33,856 bases of DNA from Prevotella falsenii DSM 22864 = JCM 15124. Its GTDB lineage: Bacteria; Bacteroidota; Bacteroidia; Bacteroidales; Bacteroidaceae. The stretch is taken from the NCBI RefSeq assembly GCF_000613945.1, contig NZ_BAJY01000028.1, positions 1-33,856 on the forward strand, in the 5' to 3' direction. A model generated the notes under the pieces. That model did not search any database and had not been told where the DNA came from. It was given only the letters and a program-made list of their open reading frames with translations. The position numbers and the translations under genes are program-made. Positions 8,720 to 17,241 of the stretch are shown here, piece by piece. How positions within the stretch are numbered: position 1 is the stretch's first letter; every line of letters starts with the position of its first letter.

Positions 8720-8751
8720 GCTATTTCGATACATTTCCGTATCGAAATAGC
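8720..8751 (+). terminator. Perfect 13-bp hairpin between two genes
   Basis: GCTATTTCGATAC and GTATCGAAATAGC flank a 6-nt loop, 17 nt after the nucleotidyltransferase stop. No T-run follows, so it may be an mRNA-stabilising or attenuating hairpin and not a true terminator. Confidence 0.5.
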
Positions 8752-8778
8752 CAATACAGTAGAACAATACAGAAACAA

Positions 8779-9821
8779 ATGAACGTAAATTTATTAAGCG
8801 ACACCGAGGCAGAACAGTTGCGGCAGCTCGTCGCTCAATCGGAACACATCGTTATTTGCGCCCATAAATCGCCCGACGGAGATGCCATTGGCTCTTCCTT
8901 GGCGTGGAAAGCTATTTGAAACAAATAGGTAAGACCGACGTAACGGTTTGTATGCCCGATGCCTATCCCGACTTTTTGCAGTGGCTGCCCGGCTCAAATA
9001 CCATACTGCGCTACGATAAGCACCCCGATAAAGTGCAACAAGCGTTCGACAATGCCGACCTTGTTTGCTGCTTGGACTTCAATCAGTACACACGCGTGGA
9101 GGATATGCGACCCACTCTCGAAGGCTGCAAGGCAAAGCGAATACTCATCGACCACCACTTGGAGCCTGAAACCAACAACGCCATAACGGTGTCGAAGCCC
9201 GACATGTCAAGCACAAGCGAAATGATATTCTACATCATCAGCCAATTAGGAGGTTACGATGACATGACGAAAGAGTGTGCGCAGTGCATTTATTGCGGCA
9301 TGATGACCGACACAGGCGGCTTTACCTACAACTCTACACGCCCCGAAATATATTTCGTTATCGGACAACTGCTTTCCAAAGGCATCGACAAAGACAACAT
9401 ATACAACCGTGTCTATCACAATTATTCGGTAAATGCACTCCGTCTGCGTGGGCATATCATCGCCAATAAGATGAAGGTGGTGAACGAATTGCATGCCGCT
9501 TACTTCGCGGTAACGAAAGAAGAGATGCGCCGTTTCCATTTTATAAAAGGCGATTTGGAAGGTGTGGTAAACGTACCGCAGCAGATTAAGGGTTTGAAAC
9601 TTAGCATATCGCTGCGCGAAGATACCGAACGCCCCAACCTTGTGCTTGTTAGTCTGCGGTCGGGCAATGGTTTTCACTGTCAGCCAATGGCAGTTCGGTT
9701 CTTCAATGGTGGTGGCCACGCCGACGCTTCAGGCGGTAAGCTCCACTGTTCTATCGAAGAAGCCGAGCAAATAACGCTGAAAGCGATACTCGCTTACCAA
9801 GAGGAATTGAGAAAGAAATAA
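8779..9821 (+). pseudogene. DHH/DHHA1 phosphoesterase (NrnA-like), frameshifted
   Basis: This looks like an NrnA-type bifunctional oligoribonuclease/pAp phosphatase, broken near its N-terminus. Translation from ATG 8779 gives a 46-residue piece carrying motif I (AHKSPDGDAIGSSLAWKA, with D33 and D35) and stops at 8917. Restoring one base after 8912 gives AWKAYLKQIG and joins a long frame that holds the DHH motif (LIDHHLEP) and the DHHA1 signature (GGGHADASGG). The joined length is about 347 residues, which is normal. A start inside the second frame (GTG at 8904) would lose motif I and with it metal binding. The missing base may be a sequence error; if real, the enzyme is dead. Confidence 0.87.
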
Positions 9822-9840
9822 AGTAATTACGTGAGCTTGG

Positions 9841-10285
9841 TGTAAGAATTACGCCGGTACATTATTTATTGAGATACTTAAAGAAATAACTGATAATGAT
9901 TTAATGTGCTGATAATCGGAAAGAAGCCGAGCATCTTCGTTCTCAAATTCTTCCACCCAACTCACGTTCTCTTTGAACGAAAAGAAGGCAATAAATACGT
10001 AAATATTTTTTGCAGACATAGCTATCGCTTAACCATCTATCCGTCAGCGTGTTACAAAACCTATTGTTTAGTATTCCAAAAGCGTAGGTTTTACAAGGTC
10101 AAAGCGTAAGTTTTGCGTTGCAAAACAGCCGCTTTCGCAATGCCAAAACGCAGTTATCGCTTTTTAAACGAATTATCTTTACAAGGTGAAACCGAAAGTC
10201 TCTCATTGTTTCACCGGAGTATTTGTTTGGAAAACATCTGCGATATAGCCTATCCAACCTGCTTTCTTATGTCGAAATCACGTAG
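9841..10285 (+). repeat. Family A repeat, copy 4 (long form)
   Basis: It starts at TGTAAGAATTACGCCGGTAC and passes CACCCAACTCACGTT and the head GAAAAGAAGGCAATAAATACG. Four palindromic units (about 10058-10150) follow, then the GAATTATCTTTACAAGG tail. After the tail it goes on through AACCGAAAGTCTCTC, AAACATCTGCGA, CTGCTTTCTTATGTC and ATCACGTA. The same order is seen in copy 6. It fills the DHH-rho gap. Confidence 0.8.
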
Positions 10286-10322
10286 TAATTGCCTTTTCAT
10301 CTTAAAAAAACTTGTTAATCAT

Positions 10323-10353
10323 TTGCTATTTCCAAATAAAAAAACTATCTTTG
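10323..10353 (+). promoter_or_regulatory. Promoter of rho
   Basis: TTG (10323-10325), a 20-nt spacer, then TATCTTTG (10346-10353): an exact Bacteroidetes-type promoter. It predicts a leader of about 80 nt before rho. Confidence 0.82.
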
Positions 10354-10371
10354 CACACGTTTTGAATATAT

Positions 10372-10393
10372 AAGGTTTCGGTTCTGAAACCTT
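10372..10393 (+). promoter_or_regulatory. Leader hairpin of rho
   Basis: AAGGTTTC-GGTTCT-GAAACCTT, an 8-bp perfect stem inside the predicted rho leader, 46 nt before the start codon. rho genes are often autoregulated in the leader; a role for this hairpin is inference only. Confidence 0.45.
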
Positions 10394-10438
10394 TACCTCC
10401 ACAAAATCAAAATTTCGATATAACATACATAAAACTTT

Positions 10439-12478
10439 ATGTTCAGTAAAGAAGAATTATTAGAAAAGGATATTCCCGAATTGGAGAATATCGCAAAAGA
10501 CCTTGAAGCGGAATACAATAAAACCGACGACAAAGAGTCTATCATCTATGCCATATTAGACAGGCAGGCTATGAATGCCGGCGCATCGCACCCATTGGGC
10601 ACTGCGAAGCGCAAGCGAACAAGGATAGCAAAGAAAGACCCTGATAAAGTTTATACCGTACACGGAAAGGAAGGAGAGAACTTCGATCTGCAAAAAAATA
10701 AACCACAAGGTGTTCCACAGCCAAGTTTGTTTAAGGATATGCCCGACGAACAGCCGGCTGTGAAAGAGGAAGCTGCACCCGTAACAGAGGAAGAAGCTCC
10801 TAAAAAGCGTGGACGCAAGAAGAAAGAAGAAACAGAAAAAGCTGTTGCTACTGCTGCCACCGAAGTTCCGGAAGCAGAAACACCAAAGCGCAAGCGCACC
10901 ACTCAGAAAGCAACAGAAGAACCCCAACAGACCGAAACAGCTGCAGAAGTGCAACCGGAAGCTCCTATCGAAACCCGGATAGCAGCACCTGTTGAGGCTG
11001 AAACCCCTGCAGAAGCTAACGCAGAAGCGATTATTCCGGAAGCCGAATTTACACCCGATACTGAGAATACAACCGATGGCGAAGCCACCAACAACCTCAT
11101 TGAGCAGCTCCAAGCAAAGGTAAATGCACACAACGAGCAAAACGAGGGGGCGGCAAACTTTGCTCCGGACGGTGTCTGGGCAGGCGACCCGGGCGACGGT
11201 ACAGACTTTATCACAGTGGTAGACATTCCCATCGAAGACCAAGGAATAGTGCCTACATACGATATGTTCGACCGTCCGACCATTTCAAACGACACCAACC
11301 AGCCGTCGTTCTATCCTGAAATGGGCATGCAACAAGCAGCTGCGCCTGCCTACGACTTCACCGATATAATCAAAGCAAACGGTGTTCTCGAAGTAATGCC
11401 CGACGGTTACGGCTTCCTACGCTCAAGCGATTACAACTATTTGTCGTCGCCCGACGATGTTTATGTGCCTGCCAACCAAATCAAGCAAAACGGTTTGAAA
11501 ACGGGAGATGTAGTGGAATGCCACGTGCGTCCGCCACGCGAGGGCGAGAAATACTTCCCGCTGACCACCATTGATAAAATAAACGGACGTGTACCGTCGG
11601 AAGTTCGCGACCGCGTATCGTTTGAACACCTTACTCCGCTCTTCCCCGACGAGAAGTTTACACTTTGCGGCGACCCACGCACAACCAATCTTTCAACTCG
11701 TGTGGTAGACCTTTTCTCGCCAATCGGAAAGGGACAGCGTGCACTCATCGTGGCGCAACCAAAGACGGGTAAAACCATCTTGATGAAGGATATAGCCAAC
11801 GCCATAGCAGCCAACCACCCAGAGGCTTACCTCATGATGCTGCTCATAGACGAGCGTCCTGAAGAAGTTACCGACATGGCACGCACCGTAAACGCCGAAG
11901 TTATTGCATCAACGTTCGACGAACCGGCCGAACGCCACGTGAAAATAGCAGGCATTGTGCTTGAAAAAGCAAAGCGAATGGTAGAGTGTGGGCACGATGT
12001 TGTTATCTTCCTCGACTCCATTACGCGTCTTGCACGTGCCTATAATACCGTTGCGCCCGCATCGGGAAAGGTGCTGACGGGTGGTGTAGATGCCAACGCA
12101 TTGCAGAAACCGAAACGTTTCTTCGGTGCTGCACGTAATATAGAAGGCGGCGGTTCGCTCACCATCATTGCTACTGCGCTTATCGATACAGGCTCGAAGA
12201 TGGACGAAGTTATCTTTGAAGAGTTCAAGGGAACGGGCAATATGGAGTTGCAACTCGACCGTTCGCTCAGCAACAAGCGCATCTTCCCATCTGTAAACCT
12301 TGTTGCATCGAGCACCCGTCGCGACGATTTGTTGCAGGACAAGACCACCATCGACCGTATGTGGATACTGCGCAAGTACATCGCCGATATGAACCCAATA
12401 GAAGCAATGAACTCTATTCACGACCGTATGTTGCGCACACGCGACAACGACGAGTTCTTACTGTCAATGAACGGATAA
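10439..12478 (+). CDS. rho: Transcription termination factor Rho
   Basis: A 679-residue Rho, a hexameric RNA-dependent ATPase that releases transcripts; E. coli Rho has 419 residues. Order: Rho_N helix region (1-45), a long low-complexity insertion (about 60-300), and a cold-shock/OB RNA-binding domain (about 315-385, with [13 protein letters not shown]). The ATPase follows, with Walker A (QPKTGKT, 440-446) and Walker B ([10 protein letters not shown], 521-530). The insertion is rich in Ala, Glu, Pro and Thr. It has basic patches ([16 protein letters not shown]) early and an acidic stretch later. Such insertions are typical of Bacteroidetes Rho, and that of B. thetaiotaomicron is reported to drive phase separation. 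It has its own promoter and terminator. Confidence 0.97.
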   Translation: MFSKEELLEKDIPELENIAKDLEAEYNKTDDKESIIYAILDRQAMNAGASHPLGTAKRKRTRIAKKDPDKVYTVHGKEGENFDLQKNKPQGVPQPSLFKDMPDEQPAVKEEAAPVTEEEAPKKRGRKKKEETEKAVATAATEVPEAETPKRKRTTQKATEEPQQTETAAEVQPEAPIETRIAAPVEAETPAEANAEAIIPEAEFTPDTENTTDGEATNNLIEQLQAKVNAHNEQNEGAANFAPDGVWAGDPGDGTDFITVVDIPIEDQGIVPTYDMFDRPTISNDTNQPSFYPEMGMQQAAAPAYDFTDIIKANGVLEVMPDGYGFLRSSDYNYLSSPDDVYVPANQIKQNGLKTGDVVECHVRPPREGEKYFPLTTIDKINGRVPSEVRDRVSFEHLTPLFPDEKFTLCGDPRTTNLSTRVVDLFSPIGKGQRALIVAQPKTGKTILMKDIANAIAANHPEAYLMMLLIDERPEEVTDMARTVNAEVIASTFDEPAERHVKIAGIVLEKAKRMVECGHDVVIFLDSITRLARAYNTVAPASGKVLTGGVDANALQKPKRFFGAARNIEGGGSLTIIATALIDTGSKMDEVIFEEFKGTGNMELQLDRSLSNKRIFPSVNLVASSTRRDDLLQDKTTIDRMWILRKYIADMNPIEAMNSIHDRMLRTRDNDEFLLSMNG

Positions 12479-12508
12479 ACCTATCGATTATTTATAAATA
12501 CTTTAAAG

Positions 12509-12539
12509 AAAGCCATTCCTGTGAAGGAGTGGCTTTTTT
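12509..12539 (+). terminator. Rho-independent terminator of rho
   Basis: A 12-bp stem (AAAGCCATTCCT paired with AGGAGTGGCTTT, one T-G) with a GTGA loop and a run of six T. It lies 30 nt past the rho stop. Confidence 0.92.
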
Positions 12540-12594
12540 GTATTCTGAAAACCGCTATAAAAGCTGTATTTGGCGTGCAGCCGATATAAGTTCT

Positions 12595-12664
12595 ATGCAA
12601 CGAACTCACGCTTTTGCAACGTAAAATTGTAGTTATCGGTTTTTAACGGAATTGTCTTTACAAA
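12595..12664 (+). repeat. Family A repeat, copy 5 (3' remnant)
   Basis: CGAACTCACGCTTTTGC, AACGTAAAATTGTAGTTATCG and the tail TTTTTAACGGAATTGTC then TTTACAA. Only one degenerate unit and the tail are left. The orientation is the same as the other copies. Confidence 0.65.
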
Positions 12665-12949
12665 GGCAAGGCTGCTTTTCAGCATCTGCCTCGGGCAACA
12701 ACAAGTAAATCGTTCCTCATTAACTATAGGCTAAAATGCTTGCAGAAAGTCATCGAATGTACAGAATATTTCTATTGAATTTATATCGGCTGCAGAAGCA
12801 AACGATTATTTATAACCGCTTGGTTATCAGATATAAAGTTACAAAAACACTCTTCCTCTGCAACTTTTAAGCATCATTCCCATACCCAACTCAGGTTATT
12901 AAATAAAGTTTTTTACACTTTTTGGTGGCTTAAATCCATATTTAATCAT
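12665..12949. other. Intergenic stretch between rho and L-serine dehydratase
   Basis: No gene is visible. Around 12882-12896, ACCCAACTCAGGTTATTAAA resembles the ACCGAACTCACGTT motif in long family A copies, so this may be an eroded fragment. The rest is AT-rich without clear structure. Confidence 0.4.
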
Positions 12950-12957
12950 TATATTTG
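12950..12957 (+). promoter_or_regulatory. -7 box upstream of the L-serine dehydratase gene
   Basis: TATATTTG matches TAnnTTTG. The closest TTG (12922-12924) is 25 nt upstream, which is too far, so the promoter is only partly supported. The leader would be about 110 nt. Confidence 0.45.
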
Positions 12958-13075
12958 CAGTCGTGGAAAAAGTCGCCTATGCGCATTGTGCATTGCTATC
13001 TGAATATTTACCGAAAGCGAAAGCACAAGCTGAACTTCAACACACAATAGTATTTGAAAGCCTGAAGAAGATATT

Positions 13076-14284
13076 ATGAACTCGTTAAAAGAGATTTTTA
13101 GAATAGGAAAAGGTCCCTCAAGCAGCCATACAATGGGACCGGCGCATGCGGCAGAGATATTTGCCCGGCGAAATCCAAACGCAAAGGCGTTCGAGGTAAC
13201 GCTCTATGGCAGTCTGGCAGCAACAGGAAAAGGGCACCTTACCGATGTAGCCATTACCGAAATACTGTCGGAAATAGCTCCCGTGGAGATAGTCTGGCAG
13301 CCAAAGACGGTGCTGCCCTACCATACCAACGGTATGCGCTATAAGGCATTCGATGCAGAAAAGCAAGTTGCCGACGAATGGGTGGTCTACAGTGTGGGCG
13401 GCGGTGCCTTGTCGGAAGGTAAGGGAAAGGACGATATGTTCTACACGTTGCCCGTCTATCAGCTGTCTACAATGAAGGAAATACAGCTGTGGTGCGAGAA
13501 GAACGGACGCGGTTTTTGGGAATATGTAGACTACTGCGAAGGCGAACAGATATGGGAATATCTGCACAAAGTATGGGTGGCAATGTGCCATTCGGTGGAA
13601 GAAGGACTGGAAAACGATGGAGTTCTGCCCGGTCCGCTGAACCTTTCGCGCAAGGCGAGCAACTATTACATAAAGGCACAGAACTATAAAAGCAGTCTGC
13701 AAGCCCGTGGTTTGGTATATGCCTATGCACTTTCGGTAAGCGAAGAAAACGCTTCGGGTGGCACTATCGTAACTGCTCCTACCTGCGGTTCGTGCGGCGT
13801 AATGCCGGCTGTGCTCTACCATTTATATAAGGCGCATCAGTTTTCTGAACGCAAAATACTTCGTGCTTTAGCCACGGCAGGGCTCTTTGGCAACGTAGTA
13901 AAAGAGAACGCATCTATCTCCGGTGCAGAAGTGGGCTGCCAAGGCGAAGTAGGTGTGGCTTGTGCCATGGCATCGGCAGCAGCGTGCCAGCTGTTTGGCG
14001 GCACACCCTCGCAGATAGAATATGCAGCAGAAATGGGATTGGAACACCATTTGGGCATGACGTGCGACCCGGTGTGCGGTTTGGTGCAAATACCATGTAT
14101 AGAACGCAATGCGTTTGCAGCCTGCCGGGCACTCGACGCTCAACTCTACGCCAACTTCAGCGACGGTCGCCACCGCATTTCGTTCGACAAAGTGGTGCGT
14201 GTAATGAAACAAACAGGGCATGACCTGCCATCGCTCTACAAGGAAACCAGCGAGGGCGGCTTGGCACACGACTTTGAATGGTAA
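13076..14284 (+). CDS. sdaA: L-serine dehydratase (L-serine ammonia-lyase), iron-sulfur type
   Basis: A 402-residue single-chain enzyme that converts L-serine to pyruvate and ammonia using a 4Fe-4S cluster. The N-terminal beta domain carries GPSSSHTMGPAHAA (13-26), the substrate-binding SSSHT signature. The C-terminal alpha domain carries cluster cysteines: CGSCG (237-241) and the CDPVCGLVQIPCIERN block near 330-345. It is a little shorter than E. coli SdaA (454). The frame is intact and the gene is monocistronic. With glutamate mutase at the left edge it fits an amino-acid-fermenting anaerobe. Confidence 0.95.
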   Translation: MNSLKEIFRIGKGPSSSHTMGPAHAAEIFARRNPNAKAFEVTLYGSLAATGKGHLTDVAITEILSEIAPVEIVWQPKTVLPYHTNGMRYKAFDAEKQVADEWVVYSVGGGALSEGKGKDDMFYTLPVYQLSTMKEIQLWCEKNGRGFWEYVDYCEGEQIWEYLHKVWVAMCHSVEEGLENDGVLPGPLNLSRKASNYYIKAQNYKSSLQARGLVYAYALSVSEENASGGTIVTAPTCGSCGVMPAVLYHLYKAHQFSERKILRALATAGLFGNVVKENASISGAEVGCQGEVGVACAMASAAACQLFGGTPSQIEYAAEMGLEHHLGMTCDPVCGLVQIPCIERNAFAACRALDAQLYANFSDGRHRISFDKVVRVMKQTGHDLPSLYKETSEGGLAHDFEW

Positions 14285-14314
14285 GGCAGAAACACTGACT
14301 AACGTTGAGTTCGA

Positions 14315-14932
14315 TATAAGAATTACGCCGGTATATTATTGATAAAGCTACCTAAAGAAAGAGTTGATGATGGTTTAATGCACTTATAATCAAGAAGAAA
14401 TGAAGTATCTTCGGACTCAAATCCCTACACCGAACTCACGTTATTCATAAACGTTTTCGTTCAGCCAAATGAGCAATGCCAAATTTACTTGAGCATTGCC
14501 ATGGCGAGAAAACGCACCTTTCGAGGAACGAGAAAAGAACGTTTTCGTTCAGCCAAATGCGCAATGCCAAATTTATTTGGGCATTGCCATGGCGAGAAAA
14601 CGCACCTTTCGAAGAACGAGAAAATGACGAAAAGAAGGCAATAAAAACGTAAATATTTTTCGCAAGCGTAGCTGTTACGTAACTATTTATTTATCAACGC
14701 ATTACAAAACCTATTGTTTGGCATTCCAAAACCGTAGGTTTTGCACGGTAAAACCGTATGTTTTACAACGCAAAACCTACGGTTTCGCAACGCCAAAGCG
14801 ATTATATCACTTTTTAACAGAATTATCTTTACAATATTAAACCGAAAAACGCTCACTGCGTCATTGGCGAACTTGCTTAAAAACATCTGCGAGATGCCTG
14901 TCTGTTCTGCTTTCTTCTGCCAAATTCACGTA
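14315..14932 (+). repeat. Family A repeat, copy 6 (long form, with nested 88-bp tandem)
   Basis: It has the same order as copy 4: TATAAGAATTACGCCGGTAT, CACCGAACTCACGTT, head GAAAAGAAGGCAATAAAAACG, four palindromic units (about 14702-14800), tail GAATTATCTTTACAA, AACCGAAAAACGCTC, AAACATCTGCGA, CTGCTTTCTTCTGCC and TTCACGTA. It differs in carrying two 88-bp units (14450-14625) between the CACGTT motif and the head. It lies between convergent genes. Confidence 0.82.
14450..14625 (+). repeat. Two 88-bp tandem units with internal inverted repeats
   Basis: Unit 1 starts at 14450 and unit 2 at 14538, with about five differences. Each unit contains CGTTTTC ... GCAATGC ... GCATTGC ... GAGAAAACG, two nested inverted repeats that could form a long hairpin. 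They sit inside family A copy 6 where copy 4 has none. Confidence 0.9.
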
Positions 14933-14958
14933 CAGATTACAGTTTGCAAGAAACAAAA

Positions 14959-15008
14959 AAAGAGAGTGTACCGAATACTGAATTGACGTATTCCGATACA
15001 CTCTCTTT
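14959..15008 (-). terminator. Terminator of the metallophosphoesterase gene
   Basis: An outer 12-bp stem, AAAGAGAGTGTA with TACACTCTCTTT, and an inner GAATAC/GTATTC stem. On the minus strand seven T follow. It is 12 nt past the stop and could also end transcripts coming from the other side. Confidence 0.9.
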
Positions 15009-15020
15009 GTGTATATATCT

Positions 15021-16118
15021 TTATAAAATGTCTGCAACTACATATTCCGAGCGTGTTCCAATCCTGAATTTGCCGCCCCAGATGCCGATACCCGACGATA
15101 CATAATACTGTGTGTTACCCTTTTGCAACGGACCAAATGCCTTTTCGTAGATAGAATCTTCAATCCAACTGATGGGCCAAACCTGTCCGTGGTGCGTATG
15201 TCCGGACAACTGGAAATTGATGCCTGCCTGCTGCGCTTCCTCCAAATGATAAGGCTGATGGTCTAAAAGTATGGTGTAATAACCGCGCGGAACAGTCTTC
15301 ATAAGGTTCTTCAAGCCAGACCTGCGCATATTCGTGCGGTCGTCTCGTCCCACCACAAGCAGCGTGTCGCCACCCTCTAAGGGTATAAGCGCATGGTCAT
15401 CAATCAGCAAATGAATGTTTGCCTCCTTGTAAAACTCCTTTGCACGCAGTTCTCCACTGTAATATTCATGGTTGCCAAGACAAGCATATACCGGTGCTTT
15501 CAACCTGTTGAATTCTGCAGCCATACCCTGTTCTGCCAGTGCGCGAATGCTCCCGTCGATGATGTCGCCGGCAATAAGGATTGCTTCGGGCTTCTCTGCA
15601 TTTACCTTATCCACCCACTTCCGGAATTCGTCAGTGCGATTATGATACCCCAAATGCAGGTCGGTCAGCATCACGACACGATGCTTATGCTGCATCAGTC
15701 CTCCTGTATTTAACGACAATTCGACACGTTCCTTATGCAAATAGTTCTGATAACCATAGATGAACAAGCCCAAAATAACAACAAAAACCGAAATTGTTCC
15801 GCTCCAACTATTATGAAGGAAAGACTTTGGAACAAGATGAATAAGCCTTCCGAAGTCAAGTACAAGGAAAAGCATCACCAAGTATAAGCTTATAAAGATG
15901 GACGAATTGCCCACCTCGTACAGCGTAATTGCCACCGGCATCGGACTTTTATCTAAGAAAAAGTTGGCAAAAATGCAGACTGCACATAGCAGCATGACAC
16001 CTACTACAACCCATTTGCCAACAAAACTGAGGGGCAACAACTGCCATATATGCCAACTAACATATCCGTATCCTACTGACAGGATAAGGAAAAACACTAT
16101 TATAAAAACTAAATTCAT
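15021..16118 (-). CDS. Membrane-anchored metallophosphoesterase
   Basis: A 365-residue protein. Four hydrophobic segments (about 2-22, 34-54, 68-90, 107-123) form an N-terminal membrane part, followed by a calcineurin-like metallophosphoesterase domain. Metal-site motifs are all present: TDLHLG (152-157), AGDIID (183-188), LGNHEYY (214-220) and SGHTHHGQ (305-312). The architecture matches the YaeI/YkuE-like group, some of which act on lipid or UDP-lipid pyrophosphates; the substrate here is unknown. The frame is intact and a strong terminator follows. Confidence 0.88.
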   Translation of the reverse strand: MNLVFIIVFFLILSVGYGYVSWHIWQLLPLSFVGKWVVVGVMLLCAVCIFANFFLDKSPMPVAITLYEVGNSSIFISLYLVMLFLVLDFGRLIHLVPKSFLHNSWSGTISVFVVILGLFIYGYQNYLHKERVELSLNTGGLMQHKHRVVMLTDLHLGYHNRTDEFRKWVDKVNAEKPEAILIAGDIIDGSIRALAEQGMAAEFNRLKAPVYACLGNHEYYSGELRAKEFYKEANIHLLIDDHALIPLEGGDTLLVVGRDDRTNMRRSGLKNLMKTVPRGYYTILLDHQPYHLEEAQQAGINFQLSGHTHHGQVWPISWIEDSIYEKAFGPLQKGNTQYYVSSGIGIWGGKFRIGTRSEYVVADIL

Positions 16119-16217
16119 ACCTTAAACTCTTTTTATTTTATTCTTTATTGCTTTGTCAAACAAACATTATGCCGAAATAATTGATGCCGAACAACGATGG
16201 CATACCGTAAATAAAAA

Positions 16218-16262
16218 AACTTCGATGCACCCGATAAGATAAGTTATCGATGTATCGAAGTT
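16218..16262 (-). terminator. Terminator of the lysozyme-fold gene
   Basis: AACTTCGAT/ATCGAAGTT (9 bp), plus an inner CGATAA/TTATCG stem, with T-runs on both sides (16263-16269 on plus; on minus the run TTTTTTTATTT). It sits 28 nt past the stop at 16290. The symmetry suggests it works in both directions. Confidence 0.85.
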
Positions 16263-16289
16263 CTTTTTTATCTTTCTTTTAAAACCTTA

Positions 16290-16718
16290 TTAAATCCTTA
16301 AAAACTTCTTTACCTTATTATAATACTGTTGCGTTTTGCTATTGCTGAAGTTTATTCCACCGTGCCACATGCGAATGGCTCTTTCGATATTGTTGCCTAC
16401 ATTGTAGCGCGATTGAAACAGAACGAACATCTCTCGCGACTTATTCGGACTAAAACGGTCGGCAAGCGTATAACGTTTCTTGCTGCCTTTGCTCTTCAGT
16501 ATGCTGTTACATTCGGTAACAATACCTTTCGAAATCTGCAAAATACCGGCATGTGGTCCGTTCACAGCCTTTGCATTTCCTTTGCTTTCTACATGCATGA
16601 TAGCGTCCATCACGGGTCGCCAGTCAAAATTTCCAATCCCTATGGCTGTCCCTGCACTCGCAGAGCTTGTTGCCAAAATCATTAAAAATCCTACAATTAA
16701 TACTCTTAAAATTCTCAT
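16290..16718 (-). CDS. Small secreted lysozyme-fold protein (lytic transglycosylase-like)
   Basis: A 142-residue protein from ATG 16718, with signal peptide MRILRVLIVGFLMILATSSA and cleavage near residue 22. The rest resembles a minimal SLT/lysozyme-like domain: MHVESKGNAKAVN (41-53, with the probable catalytic E44), then GPHAGILQIS (54-63, the GLMQI-like strand) and RAIRMWHGG (113-121, like the AYNAG region). A longer frame starting at 16802 exists but buries the signal peptide, so I prefer 16718. The leader is then about 100 nt. Predicted role: cleavage of peptidoglycan in the periplasm. The catalytic assignment is by pattern only. Confidence 0.75.
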   Translation of the reverse strand: MRILRVLIVGFLMILATSSASAGTAIGIGNFDWRPVMDAIMHVESKGNAKAVNGPHAGILQISKGIVTECNSILKSKGSKKRYTLADRFSPNKSREMFVLFQSRYNVGNNIERAIRMWHGGINFSNSKTQQYYNKVKKFLRI

Positions 16719-16826
16719 TACATCTAATTTTCCGAAACCTATGAACTTGCCATAAGATAGGCAAATCAGCGGTAAGACGGGCGTGAGAATCGGCGCGCAC
16801 ATACCTCGGTTTCATATTAACGGGGG

Positions 16827-16857
16827 CAAAGGTACGAAAATAATGCCTGATAATCAA
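16827..16857 (-). promoter_or_regulatory. Promoter of the lysozyme-fold gene
   Basis: On the minus strand: TTG (16857-16855), a 20-nt spacer, TACCTTTG (16834-16827). Exact consensus and spacing. Confidence 0.82.
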
Positions 16858-17020
16858 GTTATTAAGTATTACTTAACAAATTTACATATGCAAACGCTTG
16901 TATCATAAGCTTTGTTTAAAAACCTTAAACCGCTTGGTTTTTTCAATAATTATAATTCTTTACATTCATTTTGTGCAGTATTTTGTAGAAAGTAAATTTT
17001 GCCAATTGCAAACTTTGCTG

Positions 17021-17220
17021 TATCTTTGCATAAGATTTAGCTGCACTCGGCAAATTGAAAGTAAACTTTCTTTGCCCTCGTTGGCAATATCTTTGCATAA
17101 GATTTAGCTGCACTCAGCAAATGAAAATAAATTTTCTTTGCCCTCGTTGGCAATATCTTTGCATAAGATTTAGCTACACTCGGCAAATTGAAAGTAAACT
17201 TTCTTTGCCCTTGCTTGTTG
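17021..17220 (+). repeat. Three 66-67-bp promoter/hairpin repeats upstream of tRNA-Arg
   Basis: Units are 17021-17087, 17088-17153 and 17154-17220, with a partial fourth from 17221 and a degenerate piece before 17021. Each starts with TATCTTTGCATAAG (a -7-like box). Each then has a stem-loop, GGCAAA-TT-GAAAGT-AA-ACTTTC-T-TTGCC, in units 1 and 3. In unit 2 the inner stem reads GAAAAT-AA-ATTTTC, a compensated change. The last box (17221-17228) is 13 nt before the tRNA. Confidence 0.88.
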
Positions 17221-17228
17221 CATCTTTG
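17221..17228 (+). promoter_or_regulatory. Probable -7 box of tRNA-Arg
   Basis: CATCTTTG, the fourth box of the repeat series, at the right distance to start an RNA about 7 nt before the mature tRNA. The upstream box at 17021-17028 (TATCTTTG) has a TTG at 16999-17001, 19 nt away, and is the best full promoter of the set. Confidence 0.5.
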
Positions 17229-17241
17229 CAATCAATTTATT

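Noticed and set aside
14702..14800. 22-bp units of family A considered as a CRISPR array
   Set aside because: Units are contiguous with no spacers and diverge from each other; the same array recurs at several loci.
16719..16802. Upstream start (16802) for the lysozyme-fold gene
   Set aside because: It adds residues before a textbook signal peptide that begins at 16718.
17021..17220. Tandem repeats with about 67-bp period considered as a CRISPR array
   Set aside because: The whole unit repeats, with no variable spacers, only three units, and no cas gene nearby.
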